A stretch of DNA of 64,000 nucleotides from Oscillospiraceae bacterium (GTDB lineage Bacteria; Bacillota; Clostridia; Oscillospirales; Oscillospiraceae), in the NCBI GenBank assembly GCA_902793285.1, contig CADBCV010000004.1:95138-159137 (forward strand), in the 5' to 3' direction. Both the position numbers and the translations under genes were made by a program. How positions within the stretch are numbered: the first letter of the stretch is position 1; each line of letters starts with the position of its first letter. Below the pieces are notes generated by a model. The model worked only from the letters and a program-made list of their open reading frames with translations. It ran no database searches and was not told where the DNA came from. Shown piece after piece: positions 26,734-34,134 of the stretch.

Positions 26734-28610
26734 TTTCTGTTCTCCAAATAAACCATCAGCACCGAGATATCCGCCGGGCTCACGCCGGAGATGCGCCCGG
26801 CCTGACCGAAGTTTTCGGGCCGGATCTTCTCGAGCTTTTCCCGCGCCTCGAGGCGCAGACCTGTGATTGCGGCGTAGTCGATGTCCGCCGGCAGCTTCCT
26901 GTCCTCCAGGCGCGAAAACTCCTCGATCTGGCGGAGCTGGCGCTTGATGTAGCCGTCGTATTTGAGGCGGATCTCCACCTGCTGCCGCACGGCCCGGGAG
27001 AGGGCGGGGCGGGCAGCGTCGAAGAGCGCTGTGTCGTCATAGGAAATCTGCGGCCGGCGGATCAGCTCCGCGAGGGAAAACCCGGTTGTGACAGGCGCGG
27101 TGCCCTTTGCCTCCAGCATGGCGTTGAGCGTGTCCGTCGGGGCGATGTGGGTAGTCTCGAGGCGCGCAAGCTCCGCGTCCACTGCGGCGTATTTTTGCAG
27201 CATCGCCTGATACGCCGTCTCATCCACCAGACCCAGTTCCCGCCCCTTCGGCATGAGGCGCTGATCGGCGTTATCCTGCCGGTGCAGCAGCCTGTATTCA
27301 CTGCGGGAGGTCATCATGCGGTAGGGCTCGTTCGTGCCCTTGGTCACGAGATCGTCGATGAGCGTGCCGATGTAGCCGTCCGAGCGGCGGAGGATGAAGG
27401 GACTCTCCCCCTTGATCTTGCGCGCCGCGTTCACGCCCGCGACAAAGCCCTGCACCGCCGCCTCCTCATAGCCGGAGGAGCCGTTGAACTGCCCCGCCCC
27501 GTAGAGGCCGGGGATTTTTTTCGATTCCAGCGTTGCGCAGAGCTCGGTGGGGTCCACGCAGTCATACTCGATGGCGTAGGCGCAGCGGGTCATCTCCGCA
27601 TGTTCAAGGCCGGGGATCGTGTGCAGCATCTCGACCTGCACCTCCTCCGGCATGGAGGACGAGAAGCCCTGGATATAGAGTTCCTCCGTCTCGAGACCCA
27701 TAGGCTCCACAAAGAGCTGGTGGCGCGGCTTGTCGGCAAAGGTCATGACCTTGGTCTCAATACTCGGGCAGTAGCGCGGCCCGACCCCCTCGATAACGCC
27801 GGCATAGATGGGGCTGCGGTCGAGATGGGCGCGGATGATGTCATGCGTGCGTTCGTTTGTATAGGTGAGATAGCAGACCGCCCGGTTCTCGGGCGCGGCC
27901 TGCGTCAAGAAGGAGAAGGGCTCCGGCTCCGCATCTCCGGGCTGAAGCTCCATTTTGGAAAAGTCCACCGTGCGGGCGTTGACCCTGGGGGGCGTGCCGG
28001 TCTTGAAGCGGCGCAGCGTGAGCCCCAGCTCACGGAGCCGCCCCGTGAGCGACATTGCGGCGGCAAGGCCGTCCGGCCCCGAATCCCGCAGCACCTCGCC
28101 CACGATGGTGCGCCCGCCGAGATAGGTGCCGGAGGCGATCACCACGGCTTTGCAGCGGTACACCGCGCCCGTGTGGGTCGTGACGGAGGCGACCGCGCCC
28201 GTCTCATCGACGCCGATGTCCACCACCTCCGCCTGCTTGAGGCGCAGGTTCTCCTGCATTTCCAGGGTGTGCTTCATGATCTGCTGATAGCGCCGCCGGT
28301 CGGCCTGCGCGCGCAGGGAATGTACCGCCGGCCCCTTGCCGAGATTCAGCATCCGGTACTGGATGCAGGCTCTGTCCGCGGCGCGGGCCATCTCCCCGCC
28401 GAGGGCGTCCAGCTCCCGGACGAGGTGGCCCTTGCCGGTGCCGCCGATGGCGGGGTTGCAGGGCATGTTGCCCACGCTGTCGAGATTCACCGTGAAGCAC
28501 ACGGTATCCATCCCGAGCCGCGCCGCGGCGAGCGCGGCCTCGATCCCGGCGTGGCCCGCGCCGATCACCGCGACCTCGCAGCTTCCGGCGTCATAAGGTA
28601 TCATCTGCAT
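26730..28610 (-). CDS. mnmG: tRNA uridine-5-carboxymethylaminomethyl modification enzyme MnmG (GidA)
   Basis: With MnmE it forms cmnm5U34 in tRNA using FAD and methylene-tetrahydrofolate. The 626-residue protein has the FAD site [46 protein letters not shown], the catalytic Cys region [24 protein letters not shown] and a helical C-terminus. The ATG at 28610 follows AAAGGATTGGGAAACC; extended frames run into the 97-bp repeat. Coupling to mnmA is unusual and functionally sensible. Confidence 0.95.
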   Translation of the reverse strand: MQMIPYDAGSCEVAVIGAGHAGIEAALAAARLGMDTVCFTVNLDSVGNMPCNPAIGGTGKGHLVRELDALGGEMARAADRACIQYRMLNLGKGPAVHSLRAQADRRRYQQIMKHTLEMQENLRLKQAEVVDIGVDETGAVASVTTHTGAVYRCKAVVIASGTYLGGRTIVGEVLRDSGPDGLAAAMSLTGRLRELGLTLRRFKTGTPPRVNARTVDFSKMELQPGDAEPEPFSFLTQAAPENRAVCYLTYTNERTHDIIRAHLDRSPIYAGVIEGVGPRYCPSIETKVMTFADKPRHQLFVEPMGLETEELYIQGFSSSMPEEVQVEMLHTIPGLEHAEMTRCAYAIEYDCVDPTELCATLESKKIPGLYGAGQFNGSSGYEEAAVQGFVAGVNAARKIKGESPFILRRSDGYIGTLIDDLVTKGTNEPYRMMTSRSEYRLLHRQDNADQRLMPKGRELGLVDETAYQAMLQKYAAVDAELARLETTHIAPTDTLNAMLEAKGTAPVTTGFSLAELIRRPQISYDDTALFDAARPALSRAVRQQVEIRLKYDGYIKRQLRQIEEFSRLEDRKLPADIDYAAITGLRLEAREKLEKIRPENFGQAGRISGVSPADISVLMVYLENRK

Positions 28611-28633
28611 GGTTTCCCAATCCTTTGCGTGTG

Positions 28634-28730
28634 ATACTATCCCTTGATAGAAAACTTTAAGTCTTCCCGGCAAAATTTGCGCCATACTGCGTTGAAGCCC
28701 TTGACCATATATCTCCATTATGCTCTGCGG
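28634..28730. repeat. 97-bp dispersed repeat, copy B
   Basis: Near-identical partner of 1272-1368 (95 of 97). It lies just upstream of mnmG. The 305-bp gap between mnmG and the surface-protein gene holds this repeat and the promoter at 28846. Confidence 0.85.
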
Positions 28731-28845
28731 TCAAGGAATAGTATGAAAATCATAATATATTATTTTATCATCCGCCCGGCACGGCGTCAAACACAAGATG
28801 TGCCAGAAACGGGAAAAAACGGTTGAAGATTTTGTATAATTTTGC

Positions 28846-28874
28846 TTGACCCTGTCGGACGGGCGTACTATAAT
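28846..28874 (+). promoter_or_regulatory. Consensus sigma-A promoter of the surface protein gene
   Basis: TTGACC (28846-28851), a 17-bp spacer and TATAAT (28869-28874), about 40 bases before the start codon, one of the best promoters in the window. Confidence 0.85.
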
Positions 28875-28915
28875 TATGTAAAGGAATTTATGCCTGCCGG
28901 AGAGGAGGAGCCGGA

Positions 28916-30100
28916 ATGAGCAAGATAAAAATGACAGCCGTGTCCGCGCTTTTGTGTCTGTGCCTCTGCCTTACCCTGTGCGGCGTCCTGCCGGCGCGGG
29001 CCTCGGCGGAGGTGCTGGTGCCCAAGGTCCTCGCCACCACGAGCTATACGCCGGTCGCGCTCATGGACGTGCATGAGATCAGCGCCGCCACCAGCACCGC
29101 CGGTATCTACCTTGTAGAGTACGGCTGGTATAACGCGAAAACCGGGGACATGCTCTCCTACCGCTTCGGCACCGGGCCGGCGGAGGTGTCCATGACCTTC
29201 GCCACGCATGACGGGTATCAGTTTTCCGACAATGTGGCCGTGTACCTCAACAATTCCCCGGCCGCCTATGTCCTCAGCCCGGACCGGCATTATCTGACGC
29301 TCACGCGCAGCTATGACCCTATGATCTGGGCCCCCTCGGTGATCAAAAATCCCGGGGACGAGTATGTGCGCGAGGGCGGGCTTGCCTCCTTCGTGGCCTC
29401 CGCCTCTTATACGGAGGGCTTCCAGTGGTACGTGCGGGAGCCTGTCTCGGGGGATGAGATGGCCATCAACACCATCCCCGGCGTGCTGGAGGTGATCTCC
29501 GACGGGGATATGAGCAAGCTGAACATCTACAGTGTTCCCGCCTGGATGGATGGGCTGGAGTTCTATGTCTCCTTTGTCGGGGCTCTGGGCAGCAGCTCCG
29601 TCTCCACCCCCGCCGCCATGCATGTCGAGCGCCTGACCCCCATCGAAGAGGAGGAGTCGGAGCCGGAGGAGACCCCGGAGCCGACGCCTGAACCCACGCC
29701 GGAGCCGACACCCGAGCCGACGCCGGAACCCACGCCGGAGCCGACCCCGACCCCGGAGCCGGAGCACACCCACTTTTTCCCGGACGAGTGGCATTATGAC
29801 GAGACCCGGCACTGGCGCGAGTGCGCCTGCGGCGAGCAGATCGAGCAGGGCGCCCATACCCTCACCTGGACGGTGGAACTGGAGCCCACAAAGGCAGGGC
29901 CGGGGCTCGAGCGCGGCGTCTGCACCGCCTGCGGCTATGCCGAGGAGCGGGAGATCCCCTACACCGGGCCGAGCGAGGTGACGCGCTTCGCCCTCATCGG
30001 CGCGGGCGGGCTTCTGGCCGTGGCGCTCGTGACTGTGCTCGTCGATTCCCTTGTGGTTGCCGCCCGCCGCCGCAGGGCCGGGAGACAGGGAAAACACTAA
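28916..30100 (+). CDS. Secreted, membrane-anchored surface protein with Pro-Glu-Thr repeats
   Basis: Protein of 394 residues. A signal peptide (MSKIKMTAVSALLCLCLCL, cleavage probably after ARASA) leads into a ~200-residue extracellular beta-rich region. Next comes a stalk of about eight PTPE units (residues ~250-282), then a small Cys/His domain with HTHFFPDEWHY, WRECACGEQIEQGAHT and GVCTACGYAEE, which may bind metal. It ends in one transmembrane helix and a basic tail. The ATG at 28916 follows GAGAGGAGGAGCCGG. Unknown function; likely exposed on the cell surface. Confidence 0.8.
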   Translation: MSKIKMTAVSALLCLCLCLTLCGVLPARASAEVLVPKVLATTSYTPVALMDVHEISAATSTAGIYLVEYGWYNAKTGDMLSYRFGTGPAEVSMTFATHDGYQFSDNVAVYLNNSPAAYVLSPDRHYLTLTRSYDPMIWAPSVIKNPGDEYVREGGLASFVASASYTEGFQWYVREPVSGDEMAINTIPGVLEVISDGDMSKLNIYSVPAWMDGLEFYVSFVGALGSSSVSTPAAMHVERLTPIEEEESEPEETPEPTPEPTPEPTPEPTPEPTPEPTPTPEPEHTHFFPDEWHYDETRHWRECACGEQIEQGAHTLTWTVELEPTKAGPGLERGVCTACGYAEEREIPYTGPSEVTRFALIGAGGLLAVALVTVLVDSLVVAARRRRAGRQGKH

Positions 30101-30132
30101 GGCAATGCCTGACGGGAGCACGCCCGTCTCTC

Positions 30133-30300
30133 CCTAAACACCGTAGGGGAGGGGGTTCTGCCCCGCCCGGCAGTAGAAGGTAACGATAAAACAGCAATGT
30201 ACGGCGAAATCGTAGCATTTTACGAAATCGCCGTACATTTTTTGCGTGCTGGAATGCTTTGCCGCGCGGGAGGGGCAAGCCCCTCCCCTGCGATCAAAGC
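30133..30300. repeat. Dispersed GC-rich repeats and hairpin after the surface protein
   Basis: Contains AAACACCGTAGGGGAGGG with GCCCGGCAG (inverse of 19709-19746), an imperfect 19-bp hairpin AATGTACGGCGAAATCGTA / TACGAAATCGCCGTACATT at 30196-30239 followed by T6, which should terminate the surface-protein transcript, and a further GGGAGGGGCAAGCCCCTCCC copy at about 30269. It marks the left edge of the lower-GC accessory region. Confidence 0.65.
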
Positions 30301-30331
30301 ATCACGTTTCCCATTTTGCAGCGCGCCCTTT

Positions 30332-30418
30332 TTAGAAATATAAAACATAGTCTGCCGCCTCCTGAAGCTTCTCTTCAAAAAGTGGCAAAACCCTCGGTTC
30401 ATAATGCCTTTCGTCCAT
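30332..30418 (-). pseudogene. Truncated RelE/ParE toxin
   Basis: Twenty-eight residues from the ATG at 30418 read MDERHYEPRVLPLFEEKLQE and then AADYVLYF before a stop. This is the N-terminus of the toxin that is complete at 61899-62213 (EEKRYDLRILPLFEEKLQE). Homology ends abruptly, so the rest was lost. It keeps the 20-base overlap with its antitoxin gene seen in the intact copy. Confidence 0.8.
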
Positions 30419-30671
30419 ATACGTTTTTCCTCACACGGGCAAACATTTCATTGGCGGAATAGCGTACATCGGTAGATTCCGCTGCACGATCTGCTTCATC
30501 CAATGCAAGCTCGATTCCATCCGTCAATGCGGAGTATTGCTCCAGGCTCATGACAACCATAGAACCATATCCGTTCTTCGTAAGGAAAACAGGCTCTCCG
30601 CTTTTCAAAACAATGTCCTCAATTTCCGGATACTTATTTCGGAGATCAGATACCGGTCTGATATTCAGCAT
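30399..30671 (-). CDS. Phd/YefM-type antitoxin (copy A, toxin broken)
   Basis: Type II antitoxin of 90 residues: MLNIRPVSDLRNKYPEIEDI, the YGSMVVMSLEQYSAL DNA-binding/dimer strand, then an acidic helical tail. It differs from the copy at 62194-62466 at only a few residues. Compared with that copy, about 43 bases just before the start codon, including its GGGGGAG ribosome site, are missing, so this copy is probably poorly translated. The toxin that would be neutralised is truncated. Confidence 0.75.
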   Translation of the reverse strand: MLNIRPVSDLRNKYPEIEDIVLKSGEPVFLTKNGYGSMVVMSLEQYSALTDGIELALDEADRAAESTDVRYSANEMFARVRKNVYGRKAL

Positions 30672-30691
30672 ACATATACGCAAGCGCGTTT

Positions 30692-31003
30692 TTAATCTGC
30701 ATAGTACGCTGCCCAGCCGACAAAGCATCCGTTCTCCGGCATGACCAATACCCCGTCGCTGCGTCCTTTCTGTCGGATCAGGAGACATTGCCAGACTTCG
30801 CCCTGCGAATACCGCCCAGCATTGTCCTCAATGAACTGACGATCGGCCAGCATATCCGTGATGAAATTCTCATAGTCCATCTTCCCCAGCTTGATTGTTT
30901 TCACGATTTGGTATTCCCGCCCGTGTTCAAATAGGTGCGGCTGTATCAAATCTTCTATTACGCGCGGTCTTTCCACAAAATAAGCAAAGTCTCTCGTCTC
31001 CAT
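30692..31003 (-). CDS. Unnamed 103-residue cassette protein, copy A
   Basis: Small soluble protein starting METRDFAYFVERPRVIEDLI, with central KMDYENFITDMLADRQFIED and a C-terminal beta part QCLLIRQKGRSDG ending GWAAYYAD. Homologues in the window are at 62531-62842 (nearly identical) and 32219-32614. I cannot name its family with certainty. GGAGGG sits 9 bases before the ATG. It is always divergent from a small DNA-binding protein with a palindrome between them, the layout of an autoregulated TA-like pair. No catalytic motif is visible. Confidence 0.8.
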   Translation of the reverse strand: METRDFAYFVERPRVIEDLIQPHLFEHGREYQIVKTIKLGKMDYENFITDMLADRQFIEDNAGRYSQGEVWQCLLIRQKGRSDGVLVMPENGCFVGWAAYYAD

Positions 31004-31024
31004 AGTACGCCCTCCAAATCTTGT

Positions 31025-31098
31025 GTACTTAAATTAAGTACATTTTGCACATTCTATCATGTACTTAAAATAAACTCAAATCATCTTTTATTAAGTAC
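31025..31098. promoter_or_regulatory. GTACTTAA operators between cassette protein A and its RHH regulator
   Basis: A perfect palindrome GTACTTAAATTAAGTAC (31025-31041) is followed by GTACTTAA (31061-31068) and TTAAGTAC (31091-31098), which form a second, widely split copy. The set lies in the 110-bp gap between two divergent starts, and is the likely binding array of the ribbon-helix-helix protein. Confidence 0.7.
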
Positions 31099-31113
31099 AC
31101 CGGAGGGTGCTGA

Positions 31114-31296
31114 ATGGACACTTTCAAAAAGGATAAAGATAAGCACTTGGGCTTGCGCATTGACAGCGAATTGCATTACAAGCTGCACTATATATCTCAA
31201 TATGAGGGTCGATCTGCCAACGGAGAAGTGATCTATCTGATACGGAAAGCAATCGAAGATTTTGAAAAGCAACACGGCAAAATTGATATGCCGTGA
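31114..31296 (+). CDS. Small ribbon-helix-helix (Arc-like) DNA-binding protein, copy A
   Basis: Sixty residues. KHLGLRIDSELHYKLHYISQ gives the N-terminal beta strand and first helix and the YEGRSANGEVIYLIRKAI segment the second helix of an Arc/MetJ-type fold, followed by a charged tail. The protein is identical to the one at 62953-63135 although the DNA differs at several silent sites. GGAGGGTGCTGA precedes the ATG. It is the likely repressor of the divergent cassette protein. Confidence 0.85.
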   Translation: MDTFKKDKDKHLGLRIDSELHYKLHYISQYEGRSANGEVIYLIRKAIEDFEKQHGKIDMP

Positions 31297-31326
31297 ATAA
31301 TGCTGAGCAATTATATGCAAAAAGGT

Positions 31327-31346
31327 CCCGGTGCCAAAGCACCGGG
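31327..31346. terminator. Bidirectional terminator
   Basis: CCCGGTGC, loop CAAA, GCACCGGG between the RHH gene and convergent hicB, with A-rich and T-rich flanks. Confidence 0.75.
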
Positions 31347-31356
31347 ATTTCGTTTG

Positions 31357-31755
31357 TCAGACGAGATTTAGTTCAGCTTTTAATGCTTTTTGTAGCACTG
31401 CCGAGAAGTTGATATCTTCCTTTTCTGCCATTGTATTAAGCCAGGCGGGAATACTGAGTGTCTTCTTCACGGCTTTGCTGTCATAATATCGGCGATACTC
31501 CATGGTGTCGCACTCGATCAGGCTTGAGAAGCTGCCGGGCTCGCAGTTCAAACCTGTAATAGAGCTTGCCGCAGGAATGTCCACTTTGCGCTCTTCCATA
31601 TCATAGAGCATCAGGCATAGCGCGTCCTGGGCCATATCCATCGCCTCGACGAGCGTTTCGCCGGACGTTGCAATTTCCAGGTCAGGGAAAACAACGCTGT
31701 ATGCGCCATCTTCCGGAGTGAAAATTGCCGGATATACGTATCTCCTTTCCGTCAT
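31357..31755 (-). CDS. hicB: HicB-type antitoxin
   Basis: Protein of 132 residues with the partial RNase H-like HicB fold (YVYPAIFTPEDGAYSVVFPD, then SGETLVEAMDMAQDAL) and a C-terminal DNA-binding part (KKTLSIPAWLNTMAEKEDIN, ribbon-helix-helix-like). It lies 72 bp downstream of hicA on the same strand, the classical hicAB order. It should neutralise HicA and repress the operators at 32055 and 32084. Confidence 0.88.
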   Translation of the reverse strand: MTERRYVYPAIFTPEDGAYSVVFPDLEIATSGETLVEAMDMAQDALCLMLYDMEERKVDIPAASSITGLNCEPGSFSSLIECDTMEYRRYYDSKAVKKTLSIPAWLNTMAEKEDINFSAVLQKALKAELNLV

Positions 31756-31827
31756 GTTGTGTCTCCTCCTGTTTTTTGATTTTTCCTTGTGTCTCTATGT
31801 CAGTTCATTTCCAATGATACTATGATC

Positions 31828-32013
31828 TTATAGTAGTCCAGCACTTTTCATAATTGACCTATATGTTCCCGAAGGAACATCCTGTGTCTTATGCCGACCT
31901 ACGGTAAAGGTTTTTCCTGTCTTTGGGCTATACCATATTGTATGGCTTTTCCCCTCTCGGAATACTGTGCAGCCAGCATCCTGAAGTATTCGTTCCAGCT
32001 CACTATACTTAAT
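31828..32013 (-). CDS. hicA: HicA-type mRNA interferase toxin with a non-ATG start
   Basis: Sixty-one residues in a dsRNA-binding-like fold: KYSELERILQDAGCTVFREG, then KSHTIWYSP with the active-site His, and TVGRHKTQDVPSGTYRSIM. There is no ATG, GTG or TTG near the family's usual start. The best reading starts with ATT at 32013, seven bases after a GGGGG ribosome site, giving IKYSEL. Either a rare start codon is used, which would keep expression low, or the start has mutated. The rest of the frame is intact. Confidence 0.75.
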   Translation of the reverse strand: MKYSELERILQDAGCTVFREGKSHTIWYSPKTGKTFTVGRHKTQDVPSGTYRSIMKSAGLL

Positions 32014-32046
32014 AACGATACCCCCTTCTATCTCGTCTGCAGCATT

Positions 32047-32097
32047 AATATAATACGTAACATTACGTATGTCAATATTATTTACGTAATTTTACGT
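32047..32097 (-). promoter_or_regulatory. hicAB promoter with two ACGTAA-N2-TTACGT operators
   Basis: Read on the minus strand: TTGACA (32075-32070), a 17-bp spacer, TATATT (32052-32047). The palindrome ACGTAATGTTACGT (32055-32068) fills the spacer, and ACGTAAAATTACGT (32084-32097) lies just upstream of the -35. Two 14-bp palindromes placed this way are what an autorepressing HicB would bind. Confidence 0.75.
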
Positions 32098-32218
32098 ATC
32101 TCCCGTTTCTTGTTATTAAATGTACCAAGTTGCATCTTGTGTTTGTGGCCACAAATTTAAGGGAGTTCAAATCTCAGCAAACAATGCAGCACGGCATATG
32201 CTCACAGAGTCCCTATGC

Positions 32219-32614
32219 TTAAGTACCTACTTTTTCAAGGAATTTTGCTTTTAAATAACTGGTCTCACTTTTTCGCAATATACTACACCGTATTTGTCTG
32301 GCATGGTTTAAAAAGTATGCTGCCCAGCCAACGTAGTGGCCGCCCTCCGGCACGACCAATATCCCGTCGCTGCGTCCTTTCTGTCGGATCAGGAGGCATT
32401 GCCAGACTTTGCCCTGCGAACACAGCCCAGCATTGTCCTCGATGAACTGACGATCGGCCAACATGTCCGTGATGAAATTCTCATAGTCCATCTTTCCCAG
32501 CTCGATTGTTTTCACGATTTGGTATTCCCGCTCGTGTTTATCCAAGTGAGGCTGCATCAAATCGCCAATGGCGCATGGATGCCGAATAAAGCAGGCGCTT
32601 TCTCTCTTCTCCAT
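32219..32614 (-). CDS. 103-residue cassette protein, copy C with altered C-terminus
   Basis: Protein of 131 residues related to 30692-31003 through QIVKTIELGKMDYENFITDM and QCLLIRQKGRSDG. After GWAAY the usual AD stop is lost and 35 extra residues (LNHARQIRCSILRKSETSYL...) follow, apparently a random extension. The ATG at 32614 follows AGGAG at 8 bases. Unlike copies A and B it is divergent from an XRE helix-turn-helix gene, not an RHH gene. Confidence 0.75.
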   Translation of the reverse strand: MEKRESACFIRHPCAIGDLMQPHLDKHEREYQIVKTIELGKMDYENFITDMLADRQFIEDNAGLCSQGKVWQCLLIRQKGRSDGILVVPEGGHYVGWAAYFLNHARQIRCSILRKSETSYLKAKFLEKVGT

Positions 32615-32633
32615 AAATAGCACTCCTATTCTA

Positions 32634-32682
32634 TATAGGCATTATTGCCTATAACACTTCATCACCATTATAGGCAATAATG
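32634..32682. promoter_or_regulatory. TATAGGCA operator between cassette protein C and its XRE regulator
   Basis: TATAGGCA-TTAT-TGCCTATA (32634-32653) is a palindrome with 8-bp arms; a second TATAGGCAATAATG follows at 32669. It lies between divergent starts. The motif is unrelated to GTACTTAA of copies A and B, in line with the different regulator class. Confidence 0.7.
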
Positions 32683-32719
32683 ATGATAATGCAAGTGCTT
32701 TGAGAAGGGAGGGTGCTGT

Positions 32720-32932
32720 ATGATCTCCTACGATCCGTTGTGGAAGACAATGAAGGAACGCGGTGCGACAACCTATACGCTGCAAGTCAAAGGTCAGATC
32801 AGCAGCTCCACGATCCGCCGCCTCAAAGCCGGAGACTCTGTCTCAACAAATACCCTGGACGCGCTCTGTAAGATTTTGCAGTGTGATCTTGCGGATATCG
32901 TGCTTTATCTCCCTGATGAAATTCAGAAGTGA
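32720..32932 (+). CDS. Small XRE-family helix-turn-helix regulator
   Basis: Seventy residues of the YozG/Cro-like type: MISYDPLWKTMKERGATTYT, then the GQISSSTIRRLKAGDSVSTN turn-helix and TLDALCKILQCDLADIVLYL. The leader GGGAGGGTGCTGT before the ATG is the same as that of the RHH genes at 31114 and 62953, although the proteins are unrelated, so the regulator seems to have been exchanged behind a conserved leader. Confidence 0.85.
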   Translation: MISYDPLWKTMKERGATTYTLQVKGQISSSTIRRLKAGDSVSTNTLDALCKILQCDLADIVLYLPDEIQK

Positions 32933-32966
32933 CCCGAAGCCATGGTTCATGCGCTTCGGGTTTTTG
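32932..32966 (+). terminator. Terminator after the XRE gene
   Basis: ACCCGAAGC pairs with GCTTCGGGT, followed by TTTTTG; the stem begins at the stop codon. Confidence 0.75.
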
Positions 32967-33020
32967 TTAGCCGCCTCGAGTTATATCTATAAATATATCG
33001 TGAAATTTACAAATATCTTC

Positions 33021-33048
33021 TTGACATGGTTTTGCCATAGCATATAAT
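33021..33048 (+). promoter_or_regulatory. Promoter of the second Phd/RelE pair
   Basis: TTGACA (33021-33026), a 16-bp spacer, TATAAT (33043-33048), followed 35 bases later by the antitoxin start. Confidence 0.75.
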
Positions 33049-33082
33049 ATAAGCATGAGAACACTGTGAAGGAGGGCTTGCA

Positions 33083-33412
33083 ATGGAGCGGCTTTCTACA
33101 CTGGGAATGATGAAAAAAATTGTACCCATTACCCGTTTCAATAAGGGTGAAGCCAACAAAATATTTGATGAGGTGCAGATGGGCGGCCCCAAGATCGTGA
33201 TGAAGAACAATCGTCCGGCCTGTGTTCTGCTCTCGCCGGAGCAGTATGAGTCCATGATCGAAATGCTCTCCGATTCGCTCCTTCTGGCTGAGGCGGAACA
33301 GCGCATGGCCGCGAATGACGATACGCAGAATTTGAGCCATGAGGAAATGATGCAAAGCCTCGGCATTACGCAGGATGAACTGGACGCCATTGATGTGGAG
33401 ATTGAGGAATGA
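33083..33412 (+). CDS. Phd/YefM-type antitoxin
   Basis: Antitoxin of 109 residues with the Phd-like core KIVPITRFNKGEANKIFDEV and KIVMKNNRPACVLLSPEQYE, then an acidic helical tail ending DELDAIDVEIEE. It overlaps the toxin start by four bases (ATGA). GAAGGAGGGCTTGCA precedes the ATG. A paralogue without a toxin is at 63330. Confidence 0.88.
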   Translation: MERLSTLGMMKKIVPITRFNKGEANKIFDEVQMGGPKIVMKNNRPACVLLSPEQYESMIEMLSDSLLLAEAEQRMAANDDTQNLSHEEMMQSLGITQDELDAIDVEIEE

Positions 33413-33735
33413 GCTGGAAGATCGAATACATCAAAGAAGCCCAACGGGATTTGCAGAAGCTTGATGCCTATAATCGCCGGATCATCCTCAAAGCGATAGA
33501 AAAGACCGCACAGCGCCCATTGCCGCCGCCGGATGGGATTGGAAAACCTCTCGGCAATCATGCGGCTGCCAATCTAAGCGGCTATTACAAGATCAAGCTG
33601 CGCGATCTGGGTTATCGTGTTGTGTATGGCCTGATATGGGAAGGGAGCGTCATGAAGGTCATCGTCATTTCCATCCGTGATGATGATGCCGTTTACCGTG
33701 AGGCTGAGCGCAGGATCACAACGCTGACAAAATAA
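33409..33735 (+). CDS. RelE/ParE-superfamily toxin
   Basis: Toxin of 108 residues: WKIEYIKEAQRDLQKLDAYN start, then GKPLGNHAAANLSGYYKIKL, RDLGYRVVYGLIWEG and a last strand VIVISIRDDDAVYREAERR. The conserved Arg/Tyr pattern fits RelE-type ribosome-dependent mRNases, although target choice between RNase (RelE) and gyrase (ParE) cannot be read. Coupled to the antitoxin upstream. Confidence 0.88.
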   Translation: MSWKIEYIKEAQRDLQKLDAYNRRIILKAIEKTAQRPLPPPDGIGKPLGNHAAANLSGYYKIKLRDLGYRVVYGLIWEGSVMKVIVISIRDDDAVYREAERRITTLTK

Positions 33736-33770
33736 AGCCCTGCATGAAATTTCCCGGGGCGGGAAATACT

Positions 33771-33800
33771 AACACCACTCTTTCAAAAGGGAGTGGTGTT
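33771..33800 (+). terminator. Hairpin just before the sigG fragment
   Basis: AACACCACTC pairs with GAGTGGTGTT across a 10-base loop and is followed by TTAC and the start codon of the sigG fragment. It can end the TA transcript. It also holds the only ribosome-site-like bases (GGGAG) of the fragment inside the stem. Confidence 0.55.
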
Positions 33801-33804
33801 TTAC

Positions 33805-34134
33805 ATGCAGGGAAAGGTCGAGATCTGCGGGGTGAACACGGCGAAGCTGCCGGTGCTGAAATCGGCGGAGACGCGGGCGCTGCTGGAGAAGGCGCGCGCC
33901 GGCGACCGGGAGGCCCGCCAGGCGCTGATTGCGGGGAATCTCCGGCTGGTTCTGTCGGTGATCCAGAAGTTCACGGGCCGCGGCGAGAGCATGGACGATC
34001 TCTTCCAGGTCGGCTGCATCGGCCTCATCAAAGCCGTGGACTGCTTCGACCTGAGCCAGAATGTCCAGTTTTCCACCTACGGCGTTCCAGCGATTAACGG
34101 ATGGCGAGAAGATGAAAAGAGGTTTTCACCATGA
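33805..34134 (+). pseudogene. sigG: 5' fragment of sporulation sigma factor sigG
   Basis: The first ~95 codons match SigG: MQGKVEICGVNTAKLPVLKS, NLRLVLSVIQKFTGRGESMD, DLFQVGCIGLIKAVDCFDLS and QNVQFSTYGVP. Similarity then stops where MIIGEIRRYLRD would be expected and the frame ends AINGWREDEKRFSP. Regions 3 and 4 (promoter binding) are missing, so it cannot be a working sigma factor. Its GC content is that of the core genome, unlike its neighbours. The stop overlaps the next gene's ATG. It may be the stump of a gene interrupted near 34,085-34,095, or a stray copy. Confidence 0.85.

Noticed and set aside
33805-34134. A functional short sigma factor
   Set aside because: Only regions up to part of 2 are present and similarity to SigG ends abruptly; a stump is the better explanation.
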